Program-made: the position numbers and the translations under genes
Assembly (NCBI GenBank): GCA_016218685.1
Contig: JACRDD010000045.1
Coordinates: forward strand, 1 to 64,000
DNA length: 64,000 nucleotides
Direction of reading: 5' to 3'
Source: Desulfobacterales bacterium
Lineage (GTDB): Bacteria; Desulfobacterota; Desulfobacteria; Desulfobacterales; Desulfosarcinaceae
Notes under the pieces: model-generated
Databases searched by the model: none
Told to the model about the DNA's origin: nothing
The model's input: the letters and a program-made list of their open reading frames with translations, nothing else
Shown here: piece after piece, positions 1 to 7,293 of the stretch
How the letters are laid out: each line of letters starts with the position of its first letter
Position numbering within the stretch: the stretch's first letter is position 1

Positions 1-462
1 CGCGACCACCACGGCCACGATGCTCACCTGCAGCGAGGTGATCGTGACCGCCTCGCCGATGTGCCAGATGTGCACCTTGACCGTGCCGGCCGGAAAGCGC
101 ACCGAGCGGGCCCCGAAAAGCCCCAGGGCCATGGCTTCGAATACGATGGCCATGGCGATGCTGGAGATCAGGCCGGAAAAATGGCTGTCGGCCCGCTGCC
201 GCAGCGGGGCAAAGGCCACGGCGTTGAGCAGCAGGCCCAGCAGTCCGGCCAGCAGGGTGGCCGCGGGAAAGGCCAGCCAGATGGAAAGGCCGGCGGTTTG
301 CGCCAGCCACAGGGCGCACAAGCCCCCCAGCGTGAAGACCGCGGCATGCGCCAGGTTGAGGATATCCAGCACGCCGAACACCAGGGTGTAGCCCACGGCA
401 AACAGGCCATAGACGCTGCCGATAAACAGCCCGTTGACCAGTTGTTGCGCCAGCAGATTCAC
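1..462 (-). CDS. livH: Branched-chain amino-acid ABC transporter permease LivH (3' end outside window)
   Basis: Inner-membrane permease of a LIV/HAAT-type ABC importer; about 154 N-terminal residues are in the window and the rest runs off the left edge. The translation starts at a GTG one base after the stop of the binding-protein gene. It shows alternating hydrophobic helices and the LivH-type opening LVNGLFIGSVYGLFAVGYTL followed by FGVLDILNLAHAAVFTLGG, which is characteristic of the family. Gene order (binding protein then permease on the same strand) supports the call. The substrate could be a branched-chain amino acid, an amide or urea; the sequence does not decide. Confidence 0.88.
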   Translation of the reverse strand, partial: MNLLAQQLVNGLFIGSVYGLFAVGYTLVFGVLDILNLAHAAVFTLGGLCALWLAQTAGLSIWLAFPAATLLAGLLGLLLNAVAFAPLRQRADSHFSGLISSIAMAIVFEAMALGLFGARSVRFPAGTVKVHIWHIGEAVTITSLQVSIVAVVVA

Positions 463-463
463 T

Positions 464-1591
464 CTAGCGCACAAACACGGCAAACTTGCCGCCCTTTACT
501 TCCTGAACCACGGGCGCATGGTTGGCGTCGCGGCCCTCGGTAAAGGAGAATTTGCCCAACACCGTGTCCAAATCTTTGATCTTGGCCAGGGCGTCGCGGA
601 TGGCCTTGCGGTCGGTGCTCTTGGCCGCGACGGCGGCCTGATGGACGATCTGCACGCCGGTAAAGGCCTGGGCCGCAAACTGGTCCGGGCTGCGGTTGTA
701 TTTTTTGGTGTAGTCGTCCACGAATTTGAGGTTCAGGGGGTTGGTGGCGGACGCGTTCCAGGAGGCCCCCACGATGACCCCTTCGGCGGCTTCACCGGCG
801 TTCTTCATCAGGGCCGGAGAGTTGAAGCCGTTGCCGCCGATGATGGGCACCTTGATGCCCAACTGGCGTGCCTGGCTGACGATGCCCGAGGCCTCTTCGA
901 CCAGGGCCGAGCAGATGATCGCGTCAGGGTTCTGGGATTTGATCTGGGTCAGTTGGGGAGAAAAATCGCGGTCGCCCTTGGCAAAGGTCTGTTCGCTGAG
1001 GATCTCGATCTTCTCGTCCGCCAGGGCCTTTTTGAAGGCATCGTAACCGCCCTTGGTGAAGGCGTCGTCGTTGCCGTAAAAGACGGCCACCTTCTTGAAG
1101 CCGAGTTTCTCCTTGGCGGTTTTGAGGGTGTTGGGAATCACCACCGCCTCGGTCAAAGAATCGCGAAAAATGAAATCGCCGATTTCGGTGATCCCGCCGG
1201 CCGTGTTGCTGACCGCCAGCACCGGCACGCCGGCCTTCTGGGCGATGGGATCGGTGATTTTGGCCGTATTGCTCAGGGTGGGGCCGATAATCACGGCCAC
1301 CTTGTCGCCGTTGATCAGCTTGTTGAAAACGTTGATGCCCTGCTGGGGCACGCTGGCATCATCTTCGAACACGGCCTCGACCTGCATGCCCGCACCGGCG
1401 GCCGCATTGATCTGCTCGATGGCCAGCAGCGCTCCCTCCTTCTGGCTGGCGCCGTAGGCCGCGGCCCCGCCGGTCATGCTGAACACGAGACCCACCTTGA
1501 ATTTTTCGGCACACAGGGCCGGACCCGCACTCCAGGCCAGGGCCAGGGCCACCGCAACGCTCCACACCACCAAACGGCTTGCTCTTTTCAT
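464..1591 (-). CDS. Branched-chain amino-acid ABC transporter substrate-binding protein (LivJ/LivK type)
   Basis: Periplasmic binding protein (375 aa, Peripla_BP_6 fold) feeding the downstream LivH permease. It has a Sec signal peptide (KRASRLVVWSVAVALALAWS, cleavage near ALCA-EKF), then FKVGLVFSMTGGAAAYGASQ, the typical first strand and ligand loop, and a VAVIIGPTLSNT segment. The ATG at 1591 is preferred over the adjacent ATG at 1594 because the GGAGGT ribosome site then lies 4 nt upstream rather than 1. An open frame continues upstream to 1804, but that part is not signal-like and overlaps the divergent promoter region. One base separates it from livH, so the two form an operon. Confidence 0.9.
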   Translation of the reverse strand: MKRASRLVVWSVAVALALAWSAGPALCAEKFKVGLVFSMTGGAAAYGASQKEGALLAIEQINAAAGAGMQVEAVFEDDASVPQQGINVFNKLINGDKVAVIIGPTLSNTAKITDPIAQKAGVPVLAVSNTAGGITEIGDFIFRDSLTEAVVIPNTLKTAKEKLGFKKVAVFYGNDDAFTKGGYDAFKKALADEKIEILSEQTFAKGDRDFSPQLTQIKSQNPDAIICSALVEEASGIVSQARQLGIKVPIIGGNGFNSPALMKNAGEAAEGVIVGASWNASATNPLNLKFVDDYTKKYNRSPDQFAAQAFTGVQIVHQAAVAAKSTDRKAIRDALAKIKDLDTVLGKFSFTEGRDANHAPVVQEVKGGKFAVFVR

Positions 1592-1898
1592 CATGACCTC
1601 CAGGGTATTGAGGGAAGATGTCTCCTCCGGCGGGGAATCCAACCGAAGGGTTGGCTCTTTCGAACGATGGACGATATCTTTGCAAAAAACACAGCTCGGT
1701 ACACCTGTCAAGGAATACCCTGACATAAGAGCACACCCCGGTCGGATGTCAAACACTTTCCTGCCGTCCGGCTTTCCGACGCCATGGGAAGGCCGTTCGA
1801 GCAAATAGTGCTTGAAGGCGAATCGAATCCTGATTTACCTTTCAGTCACTATCTTTCTCGGCGACCGCGTGATAATTCATGCGCTGCGACTAAAGAAC
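1592..1898. other. Divergent intergenic region between the liv operon and the sulfatase locus
   Basis: About 300 nt without a convincing gene. It must hold the promoter of the minus-strand liv genes and probably that of the plus-strand sulfatase operon. A minus-strand GC-N10-GC motif near 1682-1695 resembles a -24/-12 element but lacks the invariant GG. I see no clear -35/-10 pair or terminator here. Confidence 0.4.
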
Positions 1899-2030
1899 GC
1901 AATGATCGGCCTGCTGAAACACTCCGCCCCGTTGCGCTTCGAGGGCGGCTCCACCAAGACCCGCGAGGCAGGCGAAAAAGTGGTGTTTCGCGTCACGGAA
2001 ATGACCGCGAGCAAAGTCGGCAAACCTTGA
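1899..2030 (+). pseudogene. C-terminal remnant of a duplicate of the lipoprotein gene at 22159-22779
   Basis: The reading frame ending at 2030 encodes GLLKHSAPLRFEGGSTKT followed by AGEKVVFRVTEM. This matches the last 50 residues of the lipoprotein at 22159-22779 (DLMKHTATLRFEDGTTKT then AGERVVFRVTEM), with about 11 residues missing in frame between the two blocks. The first 150 or so residues, including signal peptide and lipobox, have no counterpart upstream. This looks like a decayed partial duplication. It could be translated from an upstream start near 1812, but that stretch matches nothing and has no good ribosome site. Confidence 0.7.
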
Positions 2031-2089
2031 GCCCAGCAACCGCCGGTGAGGGCCCCAACCGTTTTTCTTTTTTAAAAAGGAGACCCAGG

Positions 2090-4441
2090 ATGAAGAGCAA
2101 AGCTTTGCATGGCATGCTCGGCCTTGCCATGGGCACGGCGTGCGCGGCCAGTGTCGCCGCGCAAACGGACGTGGACCGCACCGCGCTGCCGCTCCAGGAG
2201 CCCGCGCGGCCGAAGGTCACGGAGCTGGATGTGCGCAACGCCACGCCGCCGGCGCGCTTCGATGTCAAGGCGCCGGCAGGGGCGCCCAATGTCCTGATCG
2301 TCCTCGTCGACGATCTCGGCTTTGCGGGCACCAGCGCCTACGGCGGGCCGATCGCGACCCCGACCTTCGACCGCCTGGCCGGGCAGGGATTGATCTACAA
2401 CAACTTCCACACCACCGCCGTCTCATCGCCCACGCGGGCGGCGCTCAAGAGCGGGCGCAACCACCACGTCAACAACATGGGCGCCATCATCGAGATGGGC
2501 ACTCAATTTCCCGGCAACACCGGCCAGATTCCCAACGATGTCGCGCCGCTGGCCGAAATACTGCGCCTGAACGGTTACAGCACCGGGGCGTTCGGCAAGT
2601 GGCACGAGACGGCGGCCTGGGAGGCGAGCATCGCGGGGCCGTTCGATCGCTGGCCGACCCACCAGGGCTTCGACAAGTTCTACGGCTTTCTGGGCGGCGA
2701 GACCAACCAGTGGGCGCCGTTCATCTACGATGGGGTACACCCGGTCGAGCTGCCCGACGACCCGAACTACCACTTCATGACCGACATGACCGACCAGACA
2801 GTGGCCTGGATCCGGCACCAGAAGGCGCTCACGCCGGACAAACCCTTCTTCGCCTACTTCGCGCCGGGCGCCGTGCATGCCCCCCACCATGTCCCGCAGG
2901 AGTGGATCGCCAGGCAGAAGGGCAAGTTCGATCAGGGCTGGGACGCGTTGCGCAAGCAGATCCTGGCGCGCCAGATCAAGCTGGGCATCGTGCCCAAGGG
3001 CACGAAGCTCGCGCCCAAGCCGGAAGCCATCCCGAACTGGGATAGCCTCTCGGCGGACGAAAAGCGCCTGTTTACACGCCAGGCCGAAGTCTTCGCGGCC
3101 TTTCTCGAGATGACGGATCACGAGATCGGACGGGTGATCGAAGCCATCGAAAAGACCGGACAGTTCGACAATACGCTGATCTTCCTTGTGTACGGCGACA
3201 ACGGCGCCAGCGCCGAGGGCGGCCGCAGCGGCATGTTCAGCGAAATGACCTACTTCAACGGCGTGCAGGAGAAGGTCGAGGACATGTTAAAGCTGGTGGA
3301 CCAGTGGGGCGGGCCGGAGACCTACCCCCACATGGCCGCGGGCTGGGCCGTGATGCTTGATACCCCTTACCAATGGACCAAACAGGTGGCGTCGGACCCC
3401 GGCGGAACCAAGGTCGGCACCGTCATCCACTGGCCCAAAGGCATCAAGGCCAGGGGCGAGGTTCGCAGCCAGTTCCACCACGTGATCGACGTGGCCCCCA
3501 CCATCCTCGAAGCCGCCGGCTTGCCGCAACCGAAAACGGTCAACGGCACGCTGCAACGTCCGATGGATGGCGTGAGCATGGCCTATACCTTTGACGACGC
3601 CAAGGCCAAGGAGCGGCACGCGACCCAGTACTTCGAGATGTTCGGCAACCGGGCCATCTACCATGAGGGCTGGTTCGCCAGGACGATCCACAGGGCCCCG
3701 TGGGAGGCCAAACCACGACGGCCCCTGGCCGAGGACATCTGGGAACTGTACGACACGCGCAACGACTTCAGCCTGGTGAAAAACCTGGCGGCGAAGCAGC
3801 CGCAGAAGCTCGCCGAGCTGCAGGCCCTGTTCATGCAGGAAGCCGAGCAGAATCAGGCGCTCCCCATCGACGACCGGGTATTCGAACGCGTCAACGCAGA
3901 GCTGGTCGGCCGCCCTGACCTGATGGCGGGCCGCACCTCGATCACGCTGGCCCAAGGCATGACGGGCATGACCGAAAACGTCTTCCTGAACATCAAGAAC
4001 AAGTCCAAGACCATTACGGCCGAAGTGCAGATCCCCGACAAGGGCGGTGCCAATGGCATCGTGATCGCCCAGGGCGGGCGCTTTGGCGGCTGGGCGCTGT
4101 ATGTGAAAGACGGCGTGCCGGGCTATGACTACAATTTCCTCGGCTTGAGTCGCACGACCGTTGCAGGCACGGAGAAACTCAAGAGCGGCAAAGCCACGCT
4201 CAGATTCGAGTTTGCCTATGACGGCGGCGGCATGGGCAAAGGCGGCCAGGGAACGCTCTACGTCAATGACCAGAAGGTCGGCGAAGGACGCATCGAGCGC
4301 ACCCAACCCATGATCTTCTCGGCAGACGAAACCGCTGATGTCGGGATCGACCTGGCCACGCCGGTGGTCGAAACCATCGGCGCCGAAGCCAAGTCCAGGT
4401 TCACCGGAACGATCGACAAGGTGACCGTCGAGGTCAAGTAA
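2090..4441 (+). CDS. Exported Ser-type arylsulfatase
   Basis: Hydrolyses sulfate esters, probably aryl sulfates, in the periplasm or outside the cell. The 783-aa protein has a signal peptide (LHGMLGLAMGTACAASVAAQ), a metal-binding VLVDDLGF motif (Asp74/Asp75) and the sulfatase signature SSPTRAALKSGR. Its first Ser (about residue 112) occupies the place of the Cys/Ser that is converted to formylglycine. Ser at this site requires a radical SAM maturase, and one is encoded two genes downstream. FGKWHE and FLVYGDNGAS are further sulfatase landmarks. The last 200 residues form an extra beta-rich domain found in long proteobacterial arylsulfatases. The start at 2090 is set by AAAAAGGAGACCCAGG; the frame is open upstream to 1784 but without signal-like sequence. 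Confidence 0.93.
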   Translation: MKSKALHGMLGLAMGTACAASVAAQTDVDRTALPLQEPARPKVTELDVRNATPPARFDVKAPAGAPNVLIVLVDDLGFAGTSAYGGPIATPTFDRLAGQGLIYNNFHTTAVSSPTRAALKSGRNHHVNNMGAIIEMGTQFPGNTGQIPNDVAPLAEILRLNGYSTGAFGKWHETAAWEASIAGPFDRWPTHQGFDKFYGFLGGETNQWAPFIYDGVHPVELPDDPNYHFMTDMTDQTVAWIRHQKALTPDKPFFAYFAPGAVHAPHHVPQEWIARQKGKFDQGWDALRKQILARQIKLGIVPKGTKLAPKPEAIPNWDSLSADEKRLFTRQAEVFAAFLEMTDHEIGRVIEAIEKTGQFDNTLIFLVYGDNGASAEGGRSGMFSEMTYFNGVQEKVEDMLKLVDQWGGPETYPHMAAGWAVMLDTPYQWTKQVASDPGGTKVGTVIHWPKGIKARGEVRSQFHHVIDVAPTILEAAGLPQPKTVNGTLQRPMDGVSMAYTFDDAKAKERHATQYFEMFGNRAIYHEGWFARTIHRAPWEAKPRRPLAEDIWELYDTRNDFSLVKNLAAKQPQKLAELQALFMQEAEQNQALPIDDRVFERVNAELVGRPDLMAGRTSITLAQGMTGMTENVFLNIKNKSKTITAEVQIPDKGGANGIVIAQGGRFGGWALYVKDGVPGYDYNFLGLSRTTVAGTEKLKSGKATLRFEFAYDGGGMGKGGQGTLYVNDQKVGEGRIERTQPMIFSADETADVGIDLATPVVETIGAEAKSRFTGTIDKVTVEVK

Positions 4442-4464
4442 GTACCCAAGCAAGCAAACGTAAA

Positions 4465-4496
4465 GCGCGGGCCGTCCCCAATGGGGCGGCCCGCGC
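4465..4496 (+). terminator. Strong GC-rich hairpin between arylsulfatase and DUF1254 genes
   Basis: A near-perfect inverted repeat: GCGCGGGCCG-TCCCC, loop AAT, GGGG-CGGCCCGCGC. There is no U-tract after it (CAAATCC follows), so it is not a classical intrinsic terminator. It may attenuate read-through, or protect the 3' end of the sulfatase message so that downstream genes are made in smaller amounts. Confidence 0.6.
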
Positions 4497-4521
4497 AAAT
4501 CCGGACATGAAGGGGCCGACC

Positions 4522-6033
4522 ATGATGACAACCGCTCGATATACGCTTTTCGTGGTGACGATAGCCGTCAGCCTTGCACTGCCGTGCGGGGCGGAATCGC
4601 CCAAGATGAAGATGACCACCGACATCCCGCCGGGCATCGCCATGCCGCAAACCGTTGAAACCCGTCTCGGAACCCTGAAATTTTTCGACGGTTTCCCGGA
4701 CAAGCCCACCGTCGAGAAAATTTACGACAACCTCGACTTTCAGCGTGCAGTCCAGGCCTATCTGCTGGCATTGGCGCCGGTGAACATGGTCGGTCTGCGC
4801 GAGGGGTTGCTGGAAGTCGGCCCCGCCAATGTTACCATCCCGACGTTCGAGGCCAATCTGAATGCCCGTTCGATCTTTCTCACGCCCAATGCCACCACGC
4901 CCTACACCTGGATCTGGATCGACCTGCGTGGCGGCCCCATAGTGGCCGAAGTGCCCCCCATGACGCTGGGCATGATCGACGACCTCTGGTTCCGCTATGT
5001 CACCGACATCGGTATCGTCGGTCCGGACAAAGGCAAGGGGGGCAAGTATCTGCTGCTGCCCCCGGGATACAAAGGCAAGCTGCCGGCGGGATACTTGGTC
5101 GTGCGGCTGCCCACGTTCGAGTCGATCCTCGTCTGGCGCAATATGCCGGTAAATGGGGACATCAATCCAGCCATCGCGAATCTGAAAAAGCTCACACGCA
5201 TCTATCCCCTGTCGCAAGCCGCCCATCCGCCGGCCAACCAATTTGTGAATGTGTCCAACCGGGAGTTCTGCACGGTGGCCCCGGCCGACTACAAGTTCTG
5301 GGAGTATCTCAACGAGGTCGTGCAAAACGAACCCGTCGCGTCGTGCGATCCGGTCACCTTGGGATTCTTCGCCGCCATCGGCATCGAGAAGGGTAAGCCC
5401 TTCGCCCCCGATGCCCGCATGAAGAGGATCCTGACCGAGGCGGCGGCCGTGGGCGATGCCACCGCGCGCACGTTGACTTATCAAAGCCGGATTCCGGAAG
5501 CCTTCTACTATCCCAACAGCACCTGGCGCCAGTGGCTGGGCGGCTACAAGTTCGAATCCCAACCCGGCGTGAGTTACCTGGATGCGGCCGCTTTCTTCTA
5601 TTTCTATGCGACCGGCGTAACCCCGGCCATGGAAGCGAAGATGGTCGGCAAGGGCTCACAATATGCGGTGGGGATCGTGGACGCCAACGGCAATCCTTTG
5701 GACGGCGGCCAGAACTACAGGCTGCACCTGCCCCCCAACATCCCGGCAAAGGATTTCTGGTCGGTGATCGTATATGACAACCAGACCCGTTCCATGCTCC
5801 AAACGGACCAGCCGTTTCCCCAGGTGAGCAGCCAGGACAAGAACCTGCTCGTCAACGCCGACGGCTCGGTTGACGTGTACTTCGGCCCCAAAGCCCCCTC
5901 CGGCAAGGAGCATAACTGGGTGCAAACCATCCCCGGCAAGGGGTGGAACACGCTCTTCCGGCTTTACGGCCCCTTGGCGCCCTGGTTCGACAAGACCTGG
6001 CGGCCGGGCGAAATCGAGAAAGTGAATGGATAA
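4522..6033 (+). CDS. DUF1254/DUF1214-family secreted protein
   Basis: About 503 aa with a signal peptide (TTARYTLFVVTIAVSLALPC). It contains the N-terminal DUF1254 region (FDGFPDKPTVEKIYDNLDFQ, ALAPVNMVGLREGL, LTPNATTPYTWIWIDLRGG) and the C-terminal DUF1214 region (DFWSVIVYDNQTRSMLQTDQ, VYFGPKAPSGKEHNWVQTIP). The biochemical function of this family is not established; proteins of this type are widespread and often periplasmic. An ATG at 4507 is in frame, but the AGGGG at 4511-4515 is correctly spaced for 4522. It lies between a sulfatase and its maturase and its stop codon overlaps the maturase start (TAATG), so translation is coupled. A role with sulfate-ester substrates is inferred from position only. 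Confidence 0.85.
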   Translation: MMTTARYTLFVVTIAVSLALPCGAESPKMKMTTDIPPGIAMPQTVETRLGTLKFFDGFPDKPTVEKIYDNLDFQRAVQAYLLALAPVNMVGLREGLLEVGPANVTIPTFEANLNARSIFLTPNATTPYTWIWIDLRGGPIVAEVPPMTLGMIDDLWFRYVTDIGIVGPDKGKGGKYLLLPPGYKGKLPAGYLVVRLPTFESILVWRNMPVNGDINPAIANLKKLTRIYPLSQAAHPPANQFVNVSNREFCTVAPADYKFWEYLNEVVQNEPVASCDPVTLGFFAAIGIEKGKPFAPDARMKRILTEAAAVGDATARTLTYQSRIPEAFYYPNSTWRQWLGGYKFESQPGVSYLDAAAFFYFYATGVTPAMEAKMVGKGSQYAVGIVDANGNPLDGGQNYRLHLPPNIPAKDFWSVIVYDNQTRSMLQTDQPFPQVSSQDKNLLVNADGSVDVYFGPKAPSGKEHNWVQTIPGKGWNTLFRLYGPLAPWFDKTWRPGEIEKVNG

Positions 6034-7289
6034 TGGGCCACACCGCCCAGGGCATCCATGTTGTGGCCAAGCCCACCGGGCCGGTGTGCAACCTGGCGTG
6101 CGAGTACTGCTTCTATCTTGAGAAGAAGTCGCTCTTCGGCCCCGGGGAGCCGTACCGCATGTCCGATGAGGTTCTGCGCGCCTTTATCGCCAACTACATT
6201 GCCTCCCAGCCCACGCCGGTGGTTGAATTCGTCTGGCAGGGCGGGGAGCCGACATTGCTGGGTGTCGATTTCTTCAAAAAAGTGATCGCCTACCAGCGGC
6301 CATTGGCCGGCGCCAAGACGATCCAGAATGTGCTTCAGACCAACGGGACCCTGCTGACCGACGCGTGGTGCCTGTTCCTGAAGAAGCATAACTTCATGGT
6401 CGGCATCAGCCTCGACGGCCCCCAGGCGATCCATGACCGCTACCGCCGCGACCGCAAGGGGGGCGGTTCTTTTGAAAGAGTGATGCGAGGGCTGAAGCTG
6501 CTGCAAAAGCACCAGGTGGCCTATAATGTGCTGGCCAGCGTGGCCCATGATACGGCCCAACATCCCCTGGATGTCTACCGCTTCTTCAAATCCCAAGAGG
6601 TCGAATTCATCCAGTTCGCCCCCATCGTCGAGCGCTTGCCGGACGATCCGTCCGGCACGAACCACGGTCTTCGCCTCGCCGGCCCGGCATCGCTGGACCG
6701 GAAAGAAGATCAGATCCGGGTCACCCCCTGGACGGTCGGTAGCGAAGCATACGGCGATTTTCTCATCGCCGTGTATGAGGAGTGGGTGCGCCACGATGTG
6801 GGCAAGGTCTTTGTCATGAATTTCGAGTGGGCGCTCAACGCCTGGATCGGCAACCCTTCGCCGGTGTGCACTCACGCCGAGCAGTGCGGCCGGTCGCTGG
6901 TGGTCGAGCACAACGGCGACGTCTATGCCTGCGACCACTGCGTCTATCCTGAATACCGGCTGGGAAACATTCTCACCGAAGCGCTGCCGCTTCTAGCGGA
7001 ACGCTCGCGCCAGTCGGGCTTCGGCCTTTCCAAGCAGAGCGCCCTGCCCCGCTGGTGCCGGGAGTGCGACGCGCTGGCGGCCTGCCGGGGAGGATGCCCC
7101 AAGCATCGCTTTAGAACCACCTGCTGCGACGAACCAGGGTTGCAGTATCTGTGCGAAGGCTATAAGAAGTTCTTCCTTCACATCCGCAAATACCTGCGCG
7201 CCATGACCCAATTGCTCGAAAACGGTCTTCCGGCCGCCCATATCATGGAAGCGGTCAAGGGACCTTTGATCATAAAGACGAATCGTTAG
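6033..7289 (+). CDS. Anaerobic sulfatase-maturing enzyme (radical SAM, AtsB/anSME type)
   Basis: Oxidises the active-site Ser of the upstream sulfatase to formylglycine in the cytoplasm, independently of oxygen. The 418-aa protein has the radical SAM cluster motif CNLACEYC (Cys19, Cys23, Cys26) and the family opening HVVAKPTGPVCN. Two auxiliary-cluster cysteine groups follow in the C-terminal SPASM region (CTHAEQC, YACDHCVYPEYRLGN, CRECDALAACRGGCPKHRF). Start and preceding stop overlap as TAATG. The pairing with a Ser-type sulfatase is the textbook AtsA/AtsB arrangement; here a DUF1254 gene is inserted between them. Confidence 0.94.
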   Translation: MGHTAQGIHVVAKPTGPVCNLACEYCFYLEKKSLFGPGEPYRMSDEVLRAFIANYIASQPTPVVEFVWQGGEPTLLGVDFFKKVIAYQRPLAGAKTIQNVLQTNGTLLTDAWCLFLKKHNFMVGISLDGPQAIHDRYRRDRKGGGSFERVMRGLKLLQKHQVAYNVLASVAHDTAQHPLDVYRFFKSQEVEFIQFAPIVERLPDDPSGTNHGLRLAGPASLDRKEDQIRVTPWTVGSEAYGDFLIAVYEEWVRHDVGKVFVMNFEWALNAWIGNPSPVCTHAEQCGRSLVVEHNGDVYACDHCVYPEYRLGNILTEALPLLAERSRQSGFGLSKQSALPRWCRECDALAACRGGCPKHRFRTTCCDEPGLQYLCEGYKKFFLHIRKYLRAMTQLLENGLPAAHIMEAVKGPLIIKTNR

Positions 7290-7293
7290 CCAT

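Noticed and set aside
1681-1695. Sigma-54 promoter on the minus strand for the liv operon
   Set aside because: GC-N10-GC spacing is right but the invariant GG at -24 is replaced by GC.
1812-2030. Independent 72-aa gene upstream of the arylsulfatase
   Set aside because: Only its last 40 codons resemble anything, and they match a truncated copy of the 22159 lipoprotein; no ribosome site at 1812.
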